A program made the position numbers and the translations under genes. A model generated the notes under the pieces. The model saw nothing but the letters and a program-made list of their open reading frames with translations, ran no database searches and was not told the DNA's origin. Below are positions 35,483-44,695 of a stretch of DNA of 64,000 nt, in pieces (position 1 is the stretch's first letter; each line of letters begins with the position of its first letter). Source of the DNA: Pandoraea sputorum (lineage in GTDB: Bacteria > Pseudomonadota > Gammaproteobacteria > Burkholderiales > Burkholderiaceae); contig NZ_CP010431.2 in NCBI RefSeq assembly GCF_000814845.2, positions 310,001-374,000 of the forward strand, read 5' to 3'.

Positions 35483-36697
35483 TCAGAGGGCGTGACTGCG
35501 GTCGCCGTTGACGAAGCCGACCAGCCCGGCCCATTCGTCCATTGCGCGTCCGAAGGCGATGACCTTGAAGAGCTCGCCCATCTCAGCCTCGGAAAGCAGT
35601 TTCTGCGCGGCGGCGGCCGCAGGCAGGAACGTCTTCGGGTCGGTCGGGTCGAGTGCGCTCATCAGATCGACGATGCCCGCATTCATCAGGAAGCGCGCCT
35701 GCGACGTGAAGCCCAGCAGGTCGAGACCGGCTTCCACACCGGCGTCGGCGATACCCGAAAACTCTACGTGCGCGGTGATGTCCTGCAAGCCCGGGTAATA
35801 GAAGGGGTCGTCGTGCGCGTGGTGACGGTAGTGGCACATGAGCGTGCCGCCTGCGCGCTGCGGATGGTAGTACTCGCGTGCGGGGAAGCCGTAATCGATC
35901 AGCAGCAGCACGCCGCGCGCAAGCAAGGGGGCGACGCTGCGCACGAAGGCCGCGGCGGCTTCGTGTGTTTCCGTCAGATATTCCTGCGTCGGAGGCAGAT
36001 CGGCCAATGCGTTGAGCGCTTGCGGCAGCGGGCCGGTGTAAAGCCGCTCTTCCCACGCGAAGCCTTCCGGCGTGAGCACGACGCCGCGCTCGAACCAGAC
36101 CGGCTGACCGTCGGCATCCGGACGACGGGCCCACAGGCGTACGGGCATGGCGTCGAGGACTTCGTTGCCGATCATCGTGCCGTGGAAGGCGTCGGGCAAC
36201 TGATCGAGCCACGTCACACGATCCAGCAGATGCGGTGCGGCTTTTTCAATAGTGTCGCGTTGGCGGGTGCGAAGTTCGCCCGAGAGTTCCATGATCGAGT
36301 ACTGCTCGCACGGCGTGCCTTCGGCTTCGAGGGCGAGCAGCAGATCGGCCGCGAGGCGTCCGGACCCGGCACCGAACTCCAGTACTTGCGCGTCACCCGT
36401 CTGTTCGAAGACTTCGCCGATCTGCCGCGCGAGCGTGCGCGCGAAGAACGGTGTGAGTTCCGGTGCGGTGACGAAGTCGCTGCCGTCGGCGGCGAGGCGT
36501 CCGAACTTGGCGGCACCGGCGGCGTAATAGCCGAGGCCGGGCGCGTACAGGGCCAGTTCCATGAAGCGATCGAACGGCAACCAGCCGCCGTCAGCTTCAA
36601 TGGTGTCGGCGAGATATGCCGTGAGGCGGCGCGAGTGTTCGAGCGCGTCCGTCTCCGGAACGGGTAAACTATGGGGTTTCGGTGCGGCCTGATTCAT
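35483..36697 (-). CDS. SAM-dependent methyltransferase, MidA/NDUFAF7 family
   Basis: 404 aa. The family (PF02636) includes the mitochondrial arginine methyltransferase that acts on complex I. Motifs are LYAPGLGYYAAGAAKFG, FVTAPELTPFFARTLA and the SAM-binding VLEFGAGSGRLAADLL, then GNEVLDAMPV and LLIDYGFPAREYYH. The bacterial target is uncertain. ATG 36697 gives the family start; the open frame continues to 37087 without family features. It is divergent from the folM-like gene across 256 bp of T-rich DNA. Confidence 0.92.
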   Translation of the reverse strand: MNQAAPKPHSLPVPETDALEHSRRLTAYLADTIEADGGWLPFDRFMELALYAPGLGYYAAGAAKFGRLAADGSDFVTAPELTPFFARTLARQIGEVFEQTGDAQVLEFGAGSGRLAADLLLALEAEGTPCEQYSIMELSGELRTRQRDTIEKAAPHLLDRVTWLDQLPDAFHGTMIGNEVLDAMPVRLWARRPDADGQPVWFERGVVLTPEGFAWEERLYTGPLPQALNALADLPPTQEYLTETHEAAAAFVRSVAPLLARGVLLLIDYGFPAREYYHPQRAGGTLMCHYRHHAHDDPFYYPGLQDITAHVEFSGIADAGVEAGLDLLGFTSQARFLMNAGIVDLMSALDPTDPKTFLPAAAAAQKLLSEAEMGELFKVIAFGRAMDEWAGLVGFVNGDRSHAL

Positions 36698-36953
36698 GCG
36701 GGCATTGTAACGGAGACGGTGCAGACTGGTTGCTATGGTTGAGATAGTGCGTCTGTGGGCGAATTCGACGCGTTTTGCGCCGATTTTTGCTGGTTTTCGA
36801 TAGTTTTTGCGTGTTTTTCGCCAGTTTGCGCAACGCTCGGCCTCCGCCAGGAGTCCGGCAGAAGGTTCGCAGGCTGTTGTGTCCCGCTGCCGCTGAAGCC
36901 TCAGGACGCCCGAAGTTCGTTCATCCGCCCGCTGTGAAACAGGAATTCGCCGC

Positions 36954-37814
36954 ATGACCGTTGCATCGACGCCACGCCCTGTCCCCGACGCAAATGACGC
37001 CGCTCGCACGTCCGACGTGCTGCACGCGTCGCATGCATCGCGCGTTGCGTTGGTGACCGGCGGCGCGCGCCGCATCGGGCGCGCCATCGCGCTGAAGCTT
37101 GCGAGCCTGGGCTGGGACGTCGCCGTGCACTACGAGCGCTCGCATGACGAGGCGCTTGAAACGGTGGCTGCCATCGAGGCGATGGGTCGCCGCGCGGTGG
37201 CGTTGCAGGCGTCGCTCGCCGACGAAGCCGCCACCGTCGCGCTGATCGGGCGTTGCCGTGAGGCCCTGGGCGCGCCCGTGTGTCTGGTGAACAATGCGTC
37301 GCGCTTCGAGTACGATTGCGCCGACGATTTCGGCTACCAGGCGCTGGAGCGCCACATGCGCGTGAACGCAGGCGCGCCGCTGGTGCTGGCGCGCGAGATG
37401 CACGCGGCGCTGGGTGAGTCCGGGCGTGGCGTCGTCGTCAATCTGCTCGATCAGAAGCTGGCGAATCCGAACCCCGATTACCTGTCGTACACGCTGTCGA
37501 AGGCGGCGCTCGATGTGGCGACGACGTTGCTCGCACAAGCATTTGCACCGCGCTTGCGTGTGGTCGGCGTAGCACCGGGCGTCACGCTTCTGTCCGTCGA
37601 CCAGACGCCAGCGGGTTTTGCCGCCGCGCATGCGTCGACGCCGCTGGGCGCGTCGTCCACGCCGGAAGACATCGCCGAAGCCGTCGCCTATCTGGCGCAG
37701 GCGCCCGCCGTCACAGGCACGGTGTTGTATGTGGACGGTGGCCAACATCTCGCGAGTTCGTCGCGCGACGTGAAATTTCTGACCGAGCCGGCCGATGCCG
37801 ACCGGTCTCGTTGA
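36954..37814 (+). CDS. folM: SDR oxidoreductase, FolM/pteridine-reductase-like
   Basis: 286 aa. Short-chain dehydrogenase with the cofactor motif TGGARRIGRAIA (the Arg suggests NADPH) near residue 36 and catalytic YTLSK in LSYTLSKAALDV. Position directly before folB and the QKLANPNPDY segment point to the FolM type, dihydromonapterin/dihydrofolate reductase. A ~28-residue low-complexity leader precedes the domain, so an internal start is possible. Assignment rests mainly on motif plus context. Confidence 0.8.
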   Translation: MTVASTPRPVPDANDAARTSDVLHASHASRVALVTGGARRIGRAIALKLASLGWDVAVHYERSHDEALETVAAIEAMGRRAVALQASLADEAATVALIGRCREALGAPVCLVNNASRFEYDCADDFGYQALERHMRVNAGAPLVLAREMHAALGESGRGVVVNLLDQKLANPNPDYLSYTLSKAALDVATTLLAQAFAPRLRVVGVAPGVTLLSVDQTPAGFAAAHASTPLGASSTPEDIAEAVAYLAQAPAVTGTVLYVDGGQHLASSSRDVKFLTEPADADRSR

Positions 37815-37835
37815 TTGTCATTACGAGTCTTCAAA

Positions 37836-38231
37836 ATGCATAGCGCTCTTTCCCACCCCCGCCTGATGGACTGCCGTCGCATGTTCCTGCGCGACTACGA
37901 GGTGTTCATCAACATCGGCGTGCACGATCACGAAAAGCGTGGCGAGCAGCGCGTGCTGATCAATGTGCAACTGTTTGTCCCGCTCGCCGAGAGCACGCCC
38001 ACGGAAGACAAGCTCGATGAAGTGGTGGATTACGACTTCATGCGCGAGACCATCGCCAAGCGTGTGGGGCAGGGCCACATTCACTTGCAAGAAACCCTTT
38101 GCGACGACGTCGCGCGTGCGCTGCTGGCGCATCCGCGCGTGCGCGCCGTGGGGGTGTCGACCGAGAAGCCCGACGTCTACCCCGATTGCCACTCGGTCGG
38201 CATCGAAGTGTTTCAGATGAAGGATGCCTGA
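37836..38231 (+). CDS. folB: Dihydroneopterin aldolase family protein FolB
   Basis: 131 aa from ATG 37836. It acts in folate synthesis (7,8-dihydroneopterin to 6-hydroxymethyl-dihydropterin) or as a related epimerase. Family features: [30 protein letters not shown] (key parts IGVHDHEK and QRVLINV), the substrate Glu in the [10 protein letters not shown] helix, and [21 protein letters not shown] at the end. An in-frame TTG at 37815 is a less likely start. It lies between folM and ttcA in one operon. Confidence 0.9.
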   Translation: MHSALSHPRLMDCRRMFLRDYEVFINIGVHDHEKRGEQRVLINVQLFVPLAESTPTEDKLDEVVDYDFMRETIAKRVGQGHIHLQETLCDDVARALLAHPRVRAVGVSTEKPDVYPDCHSVGIEVFQMKDA

Positions 38232-38232
38232 C

Positions 38233-39201
38233 ATGAGTGCCGTCATGCCTGAGACCGGCGCGCCACTGGCTGCGACCGGCAATGCCGCCGCCGCCGACAG
38301 CGTGAAGAAAGCGCAGAAGCTCGCGTTCGAGAACAACAAGCTCGAAAAGCGCCTGTTCCGTCTGACGGGGCAGGCCATCGGTGACTACAACATGATCGAG
38401 CAGGGCGATCGCGTCATGGTGTGCATGTCCGGCGGTAAGGACAGCTATGCCATGCTCGATATTCTGCTCAAGCTGCGCGAGCGTGCGCCGATCGACTTCT
38501 CTATCGTCGCCGTCAACCTCGATCAGAAGCAGCCCGGCTTTCCCGAACACGTGCTGCCGGATTACTTCCGTTCCATCGGCGTGGACTTCCACATCGAGAA
38601 TCAGGACACGTATTCCATCGTCAAGCGCGTGGTGCCCGAGGGCAAGACCACCTGCTCGCTGTGCTCGCGTCTGCGTCGCGGCATTCTGTATCGCGTGGCT
38701 GGCGAACTCGGTGCGACGAAGATCGCGCTGGGCCACCATCGCGATGACATCATCGAGACGCTGTTCCTGAACATTTTCTACGGTGGCAAGCTCAAAGGCA
38801 TGCCGCCAAAGCTGCAATCGGACGACGGCAAGAACGTGGTGATCCGACCGCTCGCGTATGTGCGCGAACCGGATCTCGAGCGTTACGCCGAGTACAAGCA
38901 GTTTCCGATCATTCCGTGCACGTTGTGCGGCAGCCAGCCGAACCTGAAGCGCGCCGAGATGAAGTCGCTCATCCGCCTGTGGGAAAAGCAGCACCCGGGG
39001 CGCATCAAGTCGATTTTCAGCGCGTTGTCGAACGTGGTGCCGTCGCATCTGATGGACACGGGCCTTCACGACTTCCGGAATTTGCGTGCGACGGGGCAGC
39101 CCGATCCGCTCGGCGACATTGCGTTCGACGAAGCGCCCTGCGGCGATGAGGACGATGCGGGCATCATCCGCATCAATCAATTGACGCAATTCGACGACTG
39201 A
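38233..39201 (+). CDS. ttcA: tRNA 2-thiocytidine(32) synthetase TtcA
   Basis: 322 aa from ATG 38233. It thiolates C32 of certain tRNAs using a [4Fe-4S] cluster. The PP-loop [11 protein letters not shown] is near residue 70; the cluster cysteines are in [10 protein letters not shown] and CTLCGSQ. I preferred ATG 38233 because GAAGG lies 9 nt upstream; ATG 38224 overlaps folB and lacks such a site. TtcA needs sulfur from a cysteine desulfurase. Confidence 0.96.
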   Translation: MSAVMPETGAPLAATGNAAAADSVKKAQKLAFENNKLEKRLFRLTGQAIGDYNMIEQGDRVMVCMSGGKDSYAMLDILLKLRERAPIDFSIVAVNLDQKQPGFPEHVLPDYFRSIGVDFHIENQDTYSIVKRVVPEGKTTCSLCSRLRRGILYRVAGELGATKIALGHHRDDIIETLFLNIFYGGKLKGMPPKLQSDDGKNVVIRPLAYVREPDLERYAEYKQFPIIPCTLCGSQPNLKRAEMKSLIRLWEKQHPGRIKSIFSALSNVVPSHLMDTGLHDFRNLRATGQPDPLGDIAFDEAPCGDEDDAGIIRINQLTQFDD

Positions 39202-39355
39202 TCGACATCGACGACTGACGCACGACGGGCGCGTATCTTGCGAACCGAATCGTGCGCCAGACGTGTCCCCAGTGATCCCCGCGCTGTCATCGGCCGGGGA
39301 CGCGAGATCCCGACACACTGACAAACGCCTCCCACTTTCGAATCGTCACGACGCC

Positions 39356-40717
39356 ATGAATATTGTGATTCTCGCCGCCGGCATGGGTAAGCGCATGCGC
39401 TCGAAGTTGCCCAAGGTGTTGCAGCCGCTGGCTGGCCGCCCGTTGCTCTCACACGTGATTGCGACTGCGCGTCAACTCGCGCCGGGCAAGCTCATCGTAG
39501 TGATCGGGCACGGTGGCGACGCCGTGCGCGAAGCCGTATCTGCGCAGGACATCCTGTTCGCAGAGCAGACGCATCAGTTGGGCACAGGGCACGCCGTGCA
39601 GCAAGCGGCGTCGCAGCTCGACGAATCGGTGCCGACCCTCGTGCTCTACGGAGACGTGCCGCTCACGCGCGTCGAGACCTTGCAAGGACTGCTCGATGCA
39701 GCGGGCAACGACAAGCTGGGTGTGCTCACCGTCGATCTCGACAACCCGACAGGCTATGGTCGCATCGTGCGCGATGCGGCGGGCAACGTGCAGCGTATCG
39801 TCGAACAGAAAGATGCCAACGAGGCCGAGCTGGCGATTCGTGAGATCAATACGGGGATCGTCGTCGCCCCGACGCGCGCGCTCAAGGGATGGCTCGGCGG
39901 TCTGAAGAATCAGAATGCGCAGGGCGAGTACTACCTGACCGACGTGATCGCCTGTGCGGTGGCGGACGGCGTGTCCGTCGTCACCACGCAGCCAGCGTTT
40001 GCTTGGGAGCCGAACGGCGTGAACGACAAGGCGCAGCTGGCCGCGCTGGAGCGCGACTATCAGCGCAATGCGGCGGGGGCACTGCTCGCGGCCGGTGTCA
40101 CGCTGATCGATCCGGCGCGCTTCGATGTTCGTGGGGAGATCGTCTGCGGCACCGACGTTTCCATCGACGTGAACTGTGTCTTCGAAGGCAAGGTCACGAT
40201 CGGCGACGGAGCTACCATCGGTGCGAACTGCGTCATTCGCAATACCACGATCGGTGCGGACACCCGTATCGAAGCGTTCAGTCATCTGGACGGCGCAGTG
40301 GTCGGGGCGAATGCGGTCATCGGGCCGTACGCCCGTCTGCGCCCTGGCGCCGATCTGGCGGACGACGTGCACATCGGCAACTTCGTGGAAGTGAAGAATG
40401 CATCGATGGCCAAGGGGTCGAAGGCGAACCATCTGGCGTACGTCGGCGATTCGACCGTGGGCGCGCGTGTGAATATCGGTGCAGGCACGATCACGTGCAA
40501 CTACGACGGCGCGAACAAGCACCGCACGATTATCGAGGACGATGTCTTCATCGGTTCGGACACGCAACTGGTAGCCCCCGTCACGGTCCGACGCGGTACG
40601 ACGATTGCCGCTGGCACGACAGTCTGGAAGGACACGCCGGAAGATGCACTGGTGCTCAACGGCAAGACGCAGGAAGCGAAGACGGGTTATGTCCGCCCGC
40701 GCAAGCAGAAGCAGTAA
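39356..40717 (+). CDS. glmU: Bifunctional UDP-GlcNAc pyrophosphorylase/GlcN-1-P acetyltransferase GlmU
   Basis: 453 aa. It makes UDP-GlcNAc for peptidoglycan and LPS in two steps. The N-terminal uridyltransferase domain has [19 protein letters not shown] (key part AAGMGKRM), GTGHAVQQA and the metal Asp in LVLYGDVPL. The C-terminal left-handed beta helix shows hexapeptide repeats (~250-430), [19 protein letters not shown] (key part KANHL) and the acetyl-CoA site [15 protein letters not shown] 39356 fits the family start. Confidence 0.97.
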   Translation: MNIVILAAGMGKRMRSKLPKVLQPLAGRPLLSHVIATARQLAPGKLIVVIGHGGDAVREAVSAQDILFAEQTHQLGTGHAVQQAASQLDESVPTLVLYGDVPLTRVETLQGLLDAAGNDKLGVLTVDLDNPTGYGRIVRDAAGNVQRIVEQKDANEAELAIREINTGIVVAPTRALKGWLGGLKNQNAQGEYYLTDVIACAVADGVSVVTTQPAFAWEPNGVNDKAQLAALERDYQRNAAGALLAAGVTLIDPARFDVRGEIVCGTDVSIDVNCVFEGKVTIGDGATIGANCVIRNTTIGADTRIEAFSHLDGAVVGANAVIGPYARLRPGADLADDVHIGNFVEVKNASMAKGSKANHLAYVGDSTVGARVNIGAGTITCNYDGANKHRTIIEDDVFIGSDTQLVAPVTVRRGTTIAAGTTVWKDTPEDALVLNGKTQEAKTGYVRPRKQKQ

Positions 40718-40771
40718 AATCGACGGTTATGTGCTGGCGCATGGCCGATTGGCGTGCGCTGGTGAGTGAAT

Positions 40772-40811
40772 TCGGATCTCATCCGATTGAATGAGCCAGC
40801 GTTTCTGGCTC
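40772..40811 (+). promoter_or_regulatory. Two tandem hairpins before the glmS ribosome binding site
   Basis: Hairpin 1 is TCGGAT-CTC-ATCCGA (40772-40786). Hairpin 2 is GAGCCAG-CGTTT-CTGGCTC (40793-40811), ending 3 nt before the AGGGAAG ribosome binding site of glmS. There is no T-run, so a leader control element (or weak glmU terminator) is more likely than a full terminator. Confidence 0.5.
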
Positions 40812-40825
40812 TTAGGGAAGCGAAT

Positions 40826-42655
40826 ATGTGCGGCATTGTCGGCGCGGTGGCGCGACGTAATGTAGTACCGGTACTGGTCGAAGGTTTGCGTCGTCTCGAA
40901 TATCGTGGCTACGACTCTTGTGGCGTGGCTGTACTCAAGGACGGTGTGCCGCAACGTGCACGCAGCGTCTCGCGCGTGGCTGACCTCGACGAGCAGCTTG
41001 CCCAGACGCAACTGACGGGCGAAACGGGCATTGCCCACACGCGCTGGGCAACGCACGGCGCACCGGTCACGAACAACGCGCACCCGATCTTCTCGCGCGA
41101 CGAAGTGGCACTGGTTCATAACGGCATCATCGAGAACCACGAAAGCCTGCGGGACGAATTGCGCGGTCTTGGCTATGAGTTCGTGTCGCAAACCGACACC
41201 GAAGTCATCGCCCATCTGATTCACCACATTCTCTCTAATGGCGCAGCCAGCGATCTGTATCAGGCGGTTCGTCTGGCGACGCGTCGTCTGCATGGCGCTT
41301 ACGCCATTGCCGTGTTCCGCAAGCAGGAGCCGCATCGCGTCATCGGTGCACGTGCGGGTTCGCCCCTCGTAGTCGGTGTGGGCGAGGGCGAGAACTTCCT
41401 CGCGTCGGACGCGCTGGCGCTGGCTGGCACGACCGATCAGTTCATCTATCTGGAAGAGGGCGATGTCGTCGAACTCACGCTGGACGGCGTGAAGATCGTG
41501 GATCGCAACGATGCGGCTGTCGAGCGTGAAGTGCGCACCGTTCAGGCTTACACGGGGGCCGTGGAGCTGGGACCGTATCGTCACTACATGCAGAAGGAAA
41601 TCTTCGAGCAACCGCGCGCGATCGGCGACACGATGGAAGGCGTCGAAGGTATTTCGCCGACGCTCTTCGGCGAGAAAGCCGAAGCGATGCTCAGCAACGT
41701 CGATTCGATTCTGATTCTGGCGTGCGGCACGAGTTATTACTCGGGCATGACGGCGAAGTACTGGCTGGAGTCGCTGGCGCAGATTCCGACGCAGGTCGAA
41801 GTGGCGAGCGAGTACCGTTACCGCGACAGCGTGCCGAATCCGAAAACGCTGGTCGTGACGATCTCGCAATCGGGTGAGACGGCCGACACGATGGCGGCGC
41901 TGCAGCATGCGCAATCGCTGGGCATGACGAATACGCTGGCGATCTGCAATGTGGGAACGAGCGCGATGGTGCGTCAGACCGCGTTGCATTACCTCACGCG
42001 TGCGGGCACGGAAATCGGCGTGGCGTCGACAAAGGCGTTCACGACGCAGCTCACGGCGCTGTTCCTGTTGACGCTGACAATTGCGAAGTTGCGCGGCCGT
42101 CTGAGCGCGGCGCAAGAGGCGGATTACCTGACGCAGCTGCGTCACCTGCCGTCGGCGCTGCACAGCGTGCTGGCGCTGGAGCCGCAGATCATTGCGTGGG
42201 CCGAAGAGTTCGCCCGTCGCGAAAACGCGCTGTTCCTGGGGCGTGGTCTGCACTACCCGATTGCCCTGGAAGGCGCACTCAAGCTCAAGGAAATCTCGTA
42301 CATCCACGCCGAGGCGTATCCGGCTGGCGAACTGAAGCATGGCCCGCTGGCGCTGGTGACGGATCAGATGCCTGTCGTGACGGTGGCGCCGCGCGACGCG
42401 CTGGTGGAGAAGCTGAAGTCGAACATGCAGGAAGTGCGCGCCCGTGGCGGTCAGCTGTATGTGTTTGCCGATTCGGACACGGAGATCGCGAATGCCGAAG
42501 GCCTCCATGTGATTCGTATGCCGGAGCACTACGGCCAGTTGTCGCCGATTCTGCACGTCGTGCCGCTGCAACTGCTCGCGTATCACACCGCCTGCGCTCG
42601 CGGCACCGACGTCGACAAGCCGCGCAATCTCGCGAAGTCGGTCACGGTGGAGTGA
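40826..42655 (+). CDS. glmS: Glutamine-fructose-6-phosphate aminotransferase GlmS
   Basis: 609 aa. It makes glucosamine-6-phosphate, the entry step to UDP-GlcNAc. The start MCGIVGAV puts the nucleophile at Cys2, fixing ATG 40826 (the frame is open upstream to 40766). The glutaminase domain runs to ~240 ([13 protein letters not shown] [21 protein letters not shown]), and two SIS domains follow ([38 protein letters not shown]). Follows glmU by 108 bp. Confidence 0.97.
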   Translation: MCGIVGAVARRNVVPVLVEGLRRLEYRGYDSCGVAVLKDGVPQRARSVSRVADLDEQLAQTQLTGETGIAHTRWATHGAPVTNNAHPIFSRDEVALVHNGIIENHESLRDELRGLGYEFVSQTDTEVIAHLIHHILSNGAASDLYQAVRLATRRLHGAYAIAVFRKQEPHRVIGARAGSPLVVGVGEGENFLASDALALAGTTDQFIYLEEGDVVELTLDGVKIVDRNDAAVEREVRTVQAYTGAVELGPYRHYMQKEIFEQPRAIGDTMEGVEGISPTLFGEKAEAMLSNVDSILILACGTSYYSGMTAKYWLESLAQIPTQVEVASEYRYRDSVPNPKTLVVTISQSGETADTMAALQHAQSLGMTNTLAICNVGTSAMVRQTALHYLTRAGTEIGVASTKAFTTQLTALFLLTLTIAKLRGRLSAAQEADYLTQLRHLPSALHSVLALEPQIIAWAEEFARRENALFLGRGLHYPIALEGALKLKEISYIHAEAYPAGELKHGPLALVTDQMPVVTVAPRDALVEKLKSNMQEVRARGGQLYVFADSDTEIANAEGLHVIRMPEHYGQLSPILHVVPLQLLAYHTACARGTDVDKPRNLAKSVTVE

Positions 42656-42700
42656 GGTGACGAAGGCGCCTGCGTTTTCAGGCCCCGTCGGCTAGTTCGG

Positions 42701-42727
42701 AAAGAGGCACCTGCGGGTGCCTCTTTT
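42701..42727 (+). terminator. Terminator of glmS
   Basis: AAAGAGGCACC-TGC-GGGTGCCTCTTTT is a perfect 11-bp stem with a TTTT tail, 45 bp after the glmS stop. Confidence 0.9.
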
Positions 42728-42778
42728 GCTTTGTGCGTTCAGCGATGTCGACGTGAGTCGTTCCCGGACATCGGTGGC

Positions 42779-43135
42779 TTACGTCGCGGCCGACCAGACT
42801 GCGAGTTCGTAACCATCGGGATCGAGGAAGTGGAAGCGGCGACCGCCGGGAAATGAGAACACGGGACGGCTGATCGTTGCACCGGCCGCTTCGACACGCT
42901 GTTGGGCTCCGGCGAGATCGTCTGCGTAGAGGATCACCAGCGGTCCGCCGGGGCGAACCGCTTCTCCTGTCGTGAAGCCACCCGTGAGGCGTCCGTCCGT
43001 GAATTCGGTGTACGTCGGGCCGTAGTCGGTGAAGGTCCAGCCGAACACGCTGCCGTAGAACGCTTTGCTGCGTGCAATATCGCAGACGTTGAACTCGATG
43101 TTGTCGATCTGACGATCGCGGCCTCGGTGACTCAT
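42779..43135 (-). CDS. VOC-family (glyoxalase-like) protein
   Basis: 118 aa, a single vicinal-oxygen-chelate unit with two beta-alpha-beta-beta-beta modules: IDNIEFNVCDIARSKAFYGSVFGW at the start (key part FYGSVFGW) and FHFLDPDGYELAVW at the end. Metal ligands of typical glyoxalases are only partly visible, so the activity is unknown. The ATG overlaps the DUF3224 stop by 4 nt, so it is the second gene of a two-gene unit. Confidence 0.88.
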   Translation of the reverse strand: MSHRGRDRQIDNIEFNVCDIARSKAFYGSVFGWTFTDYGPTYTEFTDGRLTGGFTTGEAVRPGGPLVILYADDLAGAQQRVEAAGATISRPVFSFPGGRRFHFLDPDGYELAVWSAAT

Positions 43136-43557
43136 GCTTGTTCTCCTGCGGAAGACGGTTCGTCGGGAAGGGCGTAGCGGAAGTCGTAAGCGTGCTCTCC
43201 GTCGGTGATTTCGATGACGAGACTGCCGGTCAGGCCCGTCAGCGCATCGGTCCCGGAATCGGGCACGACGGTAATGGACTGCGTGGGTACGCCGCGCGTC
43301 ATTGTCGAGCTGTGTTGCAACACAAACGTCCCGTTGCGTCCATGAAGCGCGCCGCGCACGGTTTCCATGGCGACGTAACCGGCTGAGCCAGGTGTGCCGC
43401 TGCGAAACGCCAGCATCTCTCCCCGACCGGTGGCACTCAGATCCCCGTGGTACGTCTTGTCCAGCGAGAGGCGGCCAAGCCCGGTGTCCTGCGCAACGGC
43501 ACTCAGCGCTTCCGGCCCGAGCTGAACATCGAAAAGCCCTTTGGCGGTTTGGTTCAC
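43132..43557 (-). CDS. DUF3224 domain protein
   Basis: 141 aa. It matches DUF3224 (a beta-barrel of unknown function): LSLDKTYHGDLSATGRGEMLAFR (key part KTYHGDLSATGRGEML) in the first half, GSAGYVAMETVRGALHGRNGTFVLQH, and TGLTGSLVIEITDGEHAYDF near the end. The start is GTG 43557 behind GGAGGAG. It is coupled to the VOC protein gene, a common pairing in detoxification-type loci. Confidence 0.85.
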   Translation of the reverse strand: MNQTAKGLFDVQLGPEALSAVAQDTGLGRLSLDKTYHGDLSATGRGEMLAFRSGTPGSAGYVAMETVRGALHGRNGTFVLQHSSTMTRGVPTQSITVVPDSGTDALTGLTGSLVIEITDGEHAYDFRYALPDEPSSAGEQA

Positions 43558-43725
43558 TTTCGTGCTCCTCCAGTCGAATATGGGTGCTGTGTTTTTGTAC
43601 AGTGTTGAGTGTACTCAAACTTGCGCAAGATGCAAGCTGCATTTGCGTCGATGACGTATCGATGCCGCTTCGGTCCGATAGTCAGTACTAATGAATTATT
43701 GAGTTAGGCCGCGTCCGATTTTTCG

Positions 43726-44379
43726 GTGCATCTGCTCGCACCGACGCATGCGTTTCTAAAATGGCTGACTTCAACGTTTCCTGATCATGTGCAAATGCTG
43801 TTGGTGGAGCCACTGCCTGAGGCCTTGGCAGATGGGCTGCCACGGCCATTCGGCACCGTTAGCTTTCGAGGCGTTGTCTGGGATCTGAGTCATTTGTCGC
43901 CATTCGCTTTCAGAGTGCAAATCGCGGAGCGCTGCGATGTCTCCGTGCTGGTGCTATTTTCCTGTCACTGCTTCACTAAAAGCATTCAGTGGGATGCTCG
44001 GCCGATTGCTTCGATTCCGACTCAGGAGATTTACACAGACGGACGAGAGCGTCGGGTGCTGTGTCCAGAGCGCTACGCGCTTTCCCGAAAAATCCTACGC
44101 AAAATCGTGTTGAGTCTGGGGACTCGACGTATCACGTTAGCAGACGACAGGCGACCAAACTTTGTCACGCACGAACATGTCGATGCGCTGGGCCGAAAGG
44201 CGCTCTATGCCGTGTTTTTCGAGGTTGAGAGGGACCGGCGGCGCAAGCGGTTGATCTTGCGGGTGCAGTCGGCGTACGTGCTGGAGGGTGGATTGACGCG
44301 ACGGCAGCGAGAGGCCAAAAAGATCGCGTTGAGCACGTTGTTACGCAACATCCACAAAGGTTCGCCGATTCGGGCGTAA
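43726..44379 (+). CDS. Hypothetical protein of atypical composition
   Basis: 217 aa, not recognised. The start codon would be GTG 43726 (an in-frame stop lies at 43705); no good ribosome binding site is seen and ATG 43795 is an alternative. It has no signal peptide or membrane segment; one hydrophobic stretch SVLVLFSCHCF contains a C-H-C triplet. The C-terminal half is basic and Arg-rich (FFEVERDRRRKRL, LTRRQREAKKIALSTLLR), suggesting nucleic-acid contact. Base composition is lower in GC than flanking genes and it is isolated, which suggests an acquired gene. Function unknown. Confidence 0.6.
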   Translation: MHLLAPTHAFLKWLTSTFPDHVQMLLVEPLPEALADGLPRPFGTVSFRGVVWDLSHLSPFAFRVQIAERCDVSVLVLFSCHCFTKSIQWDARPIASIPTQEIYTDGRERRVLCPERYALSRKILRKIVLSLGTRRITLADDRRPNFVTHEHVDALGRKALYAVFFEVERDRRRKRLILRVQSAYVLEGGLTRRQREAKKIALSTLLRNIHKGSPIRA

Positions 44380-44393
44380 GTGCATGCGACACT

Positions 44394-44425
44394 ACAAAAA
44401 CCAACGGCCACCGAAAGGTGGCCGT
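44394..44425 (-). terminator. Terminator of the candidate small RNA
   Basis: Perfect 9-bp stem (44404-44412 with 44417-44425) with a four-base loop, followed on the minus strand by GG and TTTTTG. The T-run exists only on the minus strand, so it ends a leftward transcript. Confidence 0.7.
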
Positions 44426-44540
44426 CGCATGCGGGATTCTCTATCTGACATGTTGCAGAACTCCCACTCCTGGTGGGACCCGGTTGCCCGGGCGGCGCTA
44501 CGTTTTTCGCACCCGCTGGTACGTAGTTTTCAGGCGGGAT
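44396..44540 (-). ncRNA. Candidate structured small RNA
   Basis: A ~145-nt minus-strand stretch with no credible coding gene. It can form three hairpins before its terminator: CTACGT/ACGTAG (44521-44526 with 44498-44503), CCCGG-GCAA-CCGGG (44479-44492) and TCCCAC-CAGGA-GTGGGA (44462-44478). It ends in a strong intrinsic terminator. A promoter-like TTGACC (44563-44568, minus) precedes TATTAG (44542-44547) with a short 15-bp spacer. The porin terminator just upstream separates it from the porin transcript. The CAGGA loop resembles a CsrA-type GGA site but there is only one. Family not recognised; it is not 6S, SRP, tmRNA or RNase P RNA by what I can see. Confidence 0.45.
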
Positions 44541-44615
44541 ACTAATATAGCGGCACGTGCCTGGTCAAGTTGAGGCAGACGTCGCTATTCTCCCGAGTCT
44601 AGTCTCCACCCAAAC

Positions 44616-44641
44616 AAAAAAGGAGTCCCTTTCGGGACTCC
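44616..44641 (-). terminator. Terminator of the 44.7-45.9 kb porin
   Basis: GGAGTCCC-TTTC-GGGACTCC stem (44622-44641) with six T on the minus strand (44616-44621), 55 bp after the porin stop. Confidence 0.9.
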
Positions 44642-44695
44642 CTCAACTACTGGAGCACTCAAATCAACGGCTAAACATCTCGCGAAGCGTTTAGC

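Noticed and set aside
40718..40825. glmS ribozyme
   Set aside because: The leader is only ~108 nt and has no ribozyme core; that ribozyme is known mainly from Gram-positive bacteria.
40727..42586. 619-codon open frame on the minus strand
   Set aside because: Antisense to glmS with Arg/His/Gln-rich nonsense composition.
44429..44545. 38-codon plus-strand frame over the candidate RNA
   Set aside because: No ribosome binding site and it runs against a set of hairpins and a minus-strand terminator, so RNA function is better supported. A dual-function locus is not excluded.
44542..44568. TATATT as -10 for the candidate RNA
   Set aside because: The spacer to TTGACC would be only 13 bp; TATTAG with a 15-bp spacer is better but still short, so the promoter is stated as tentative.
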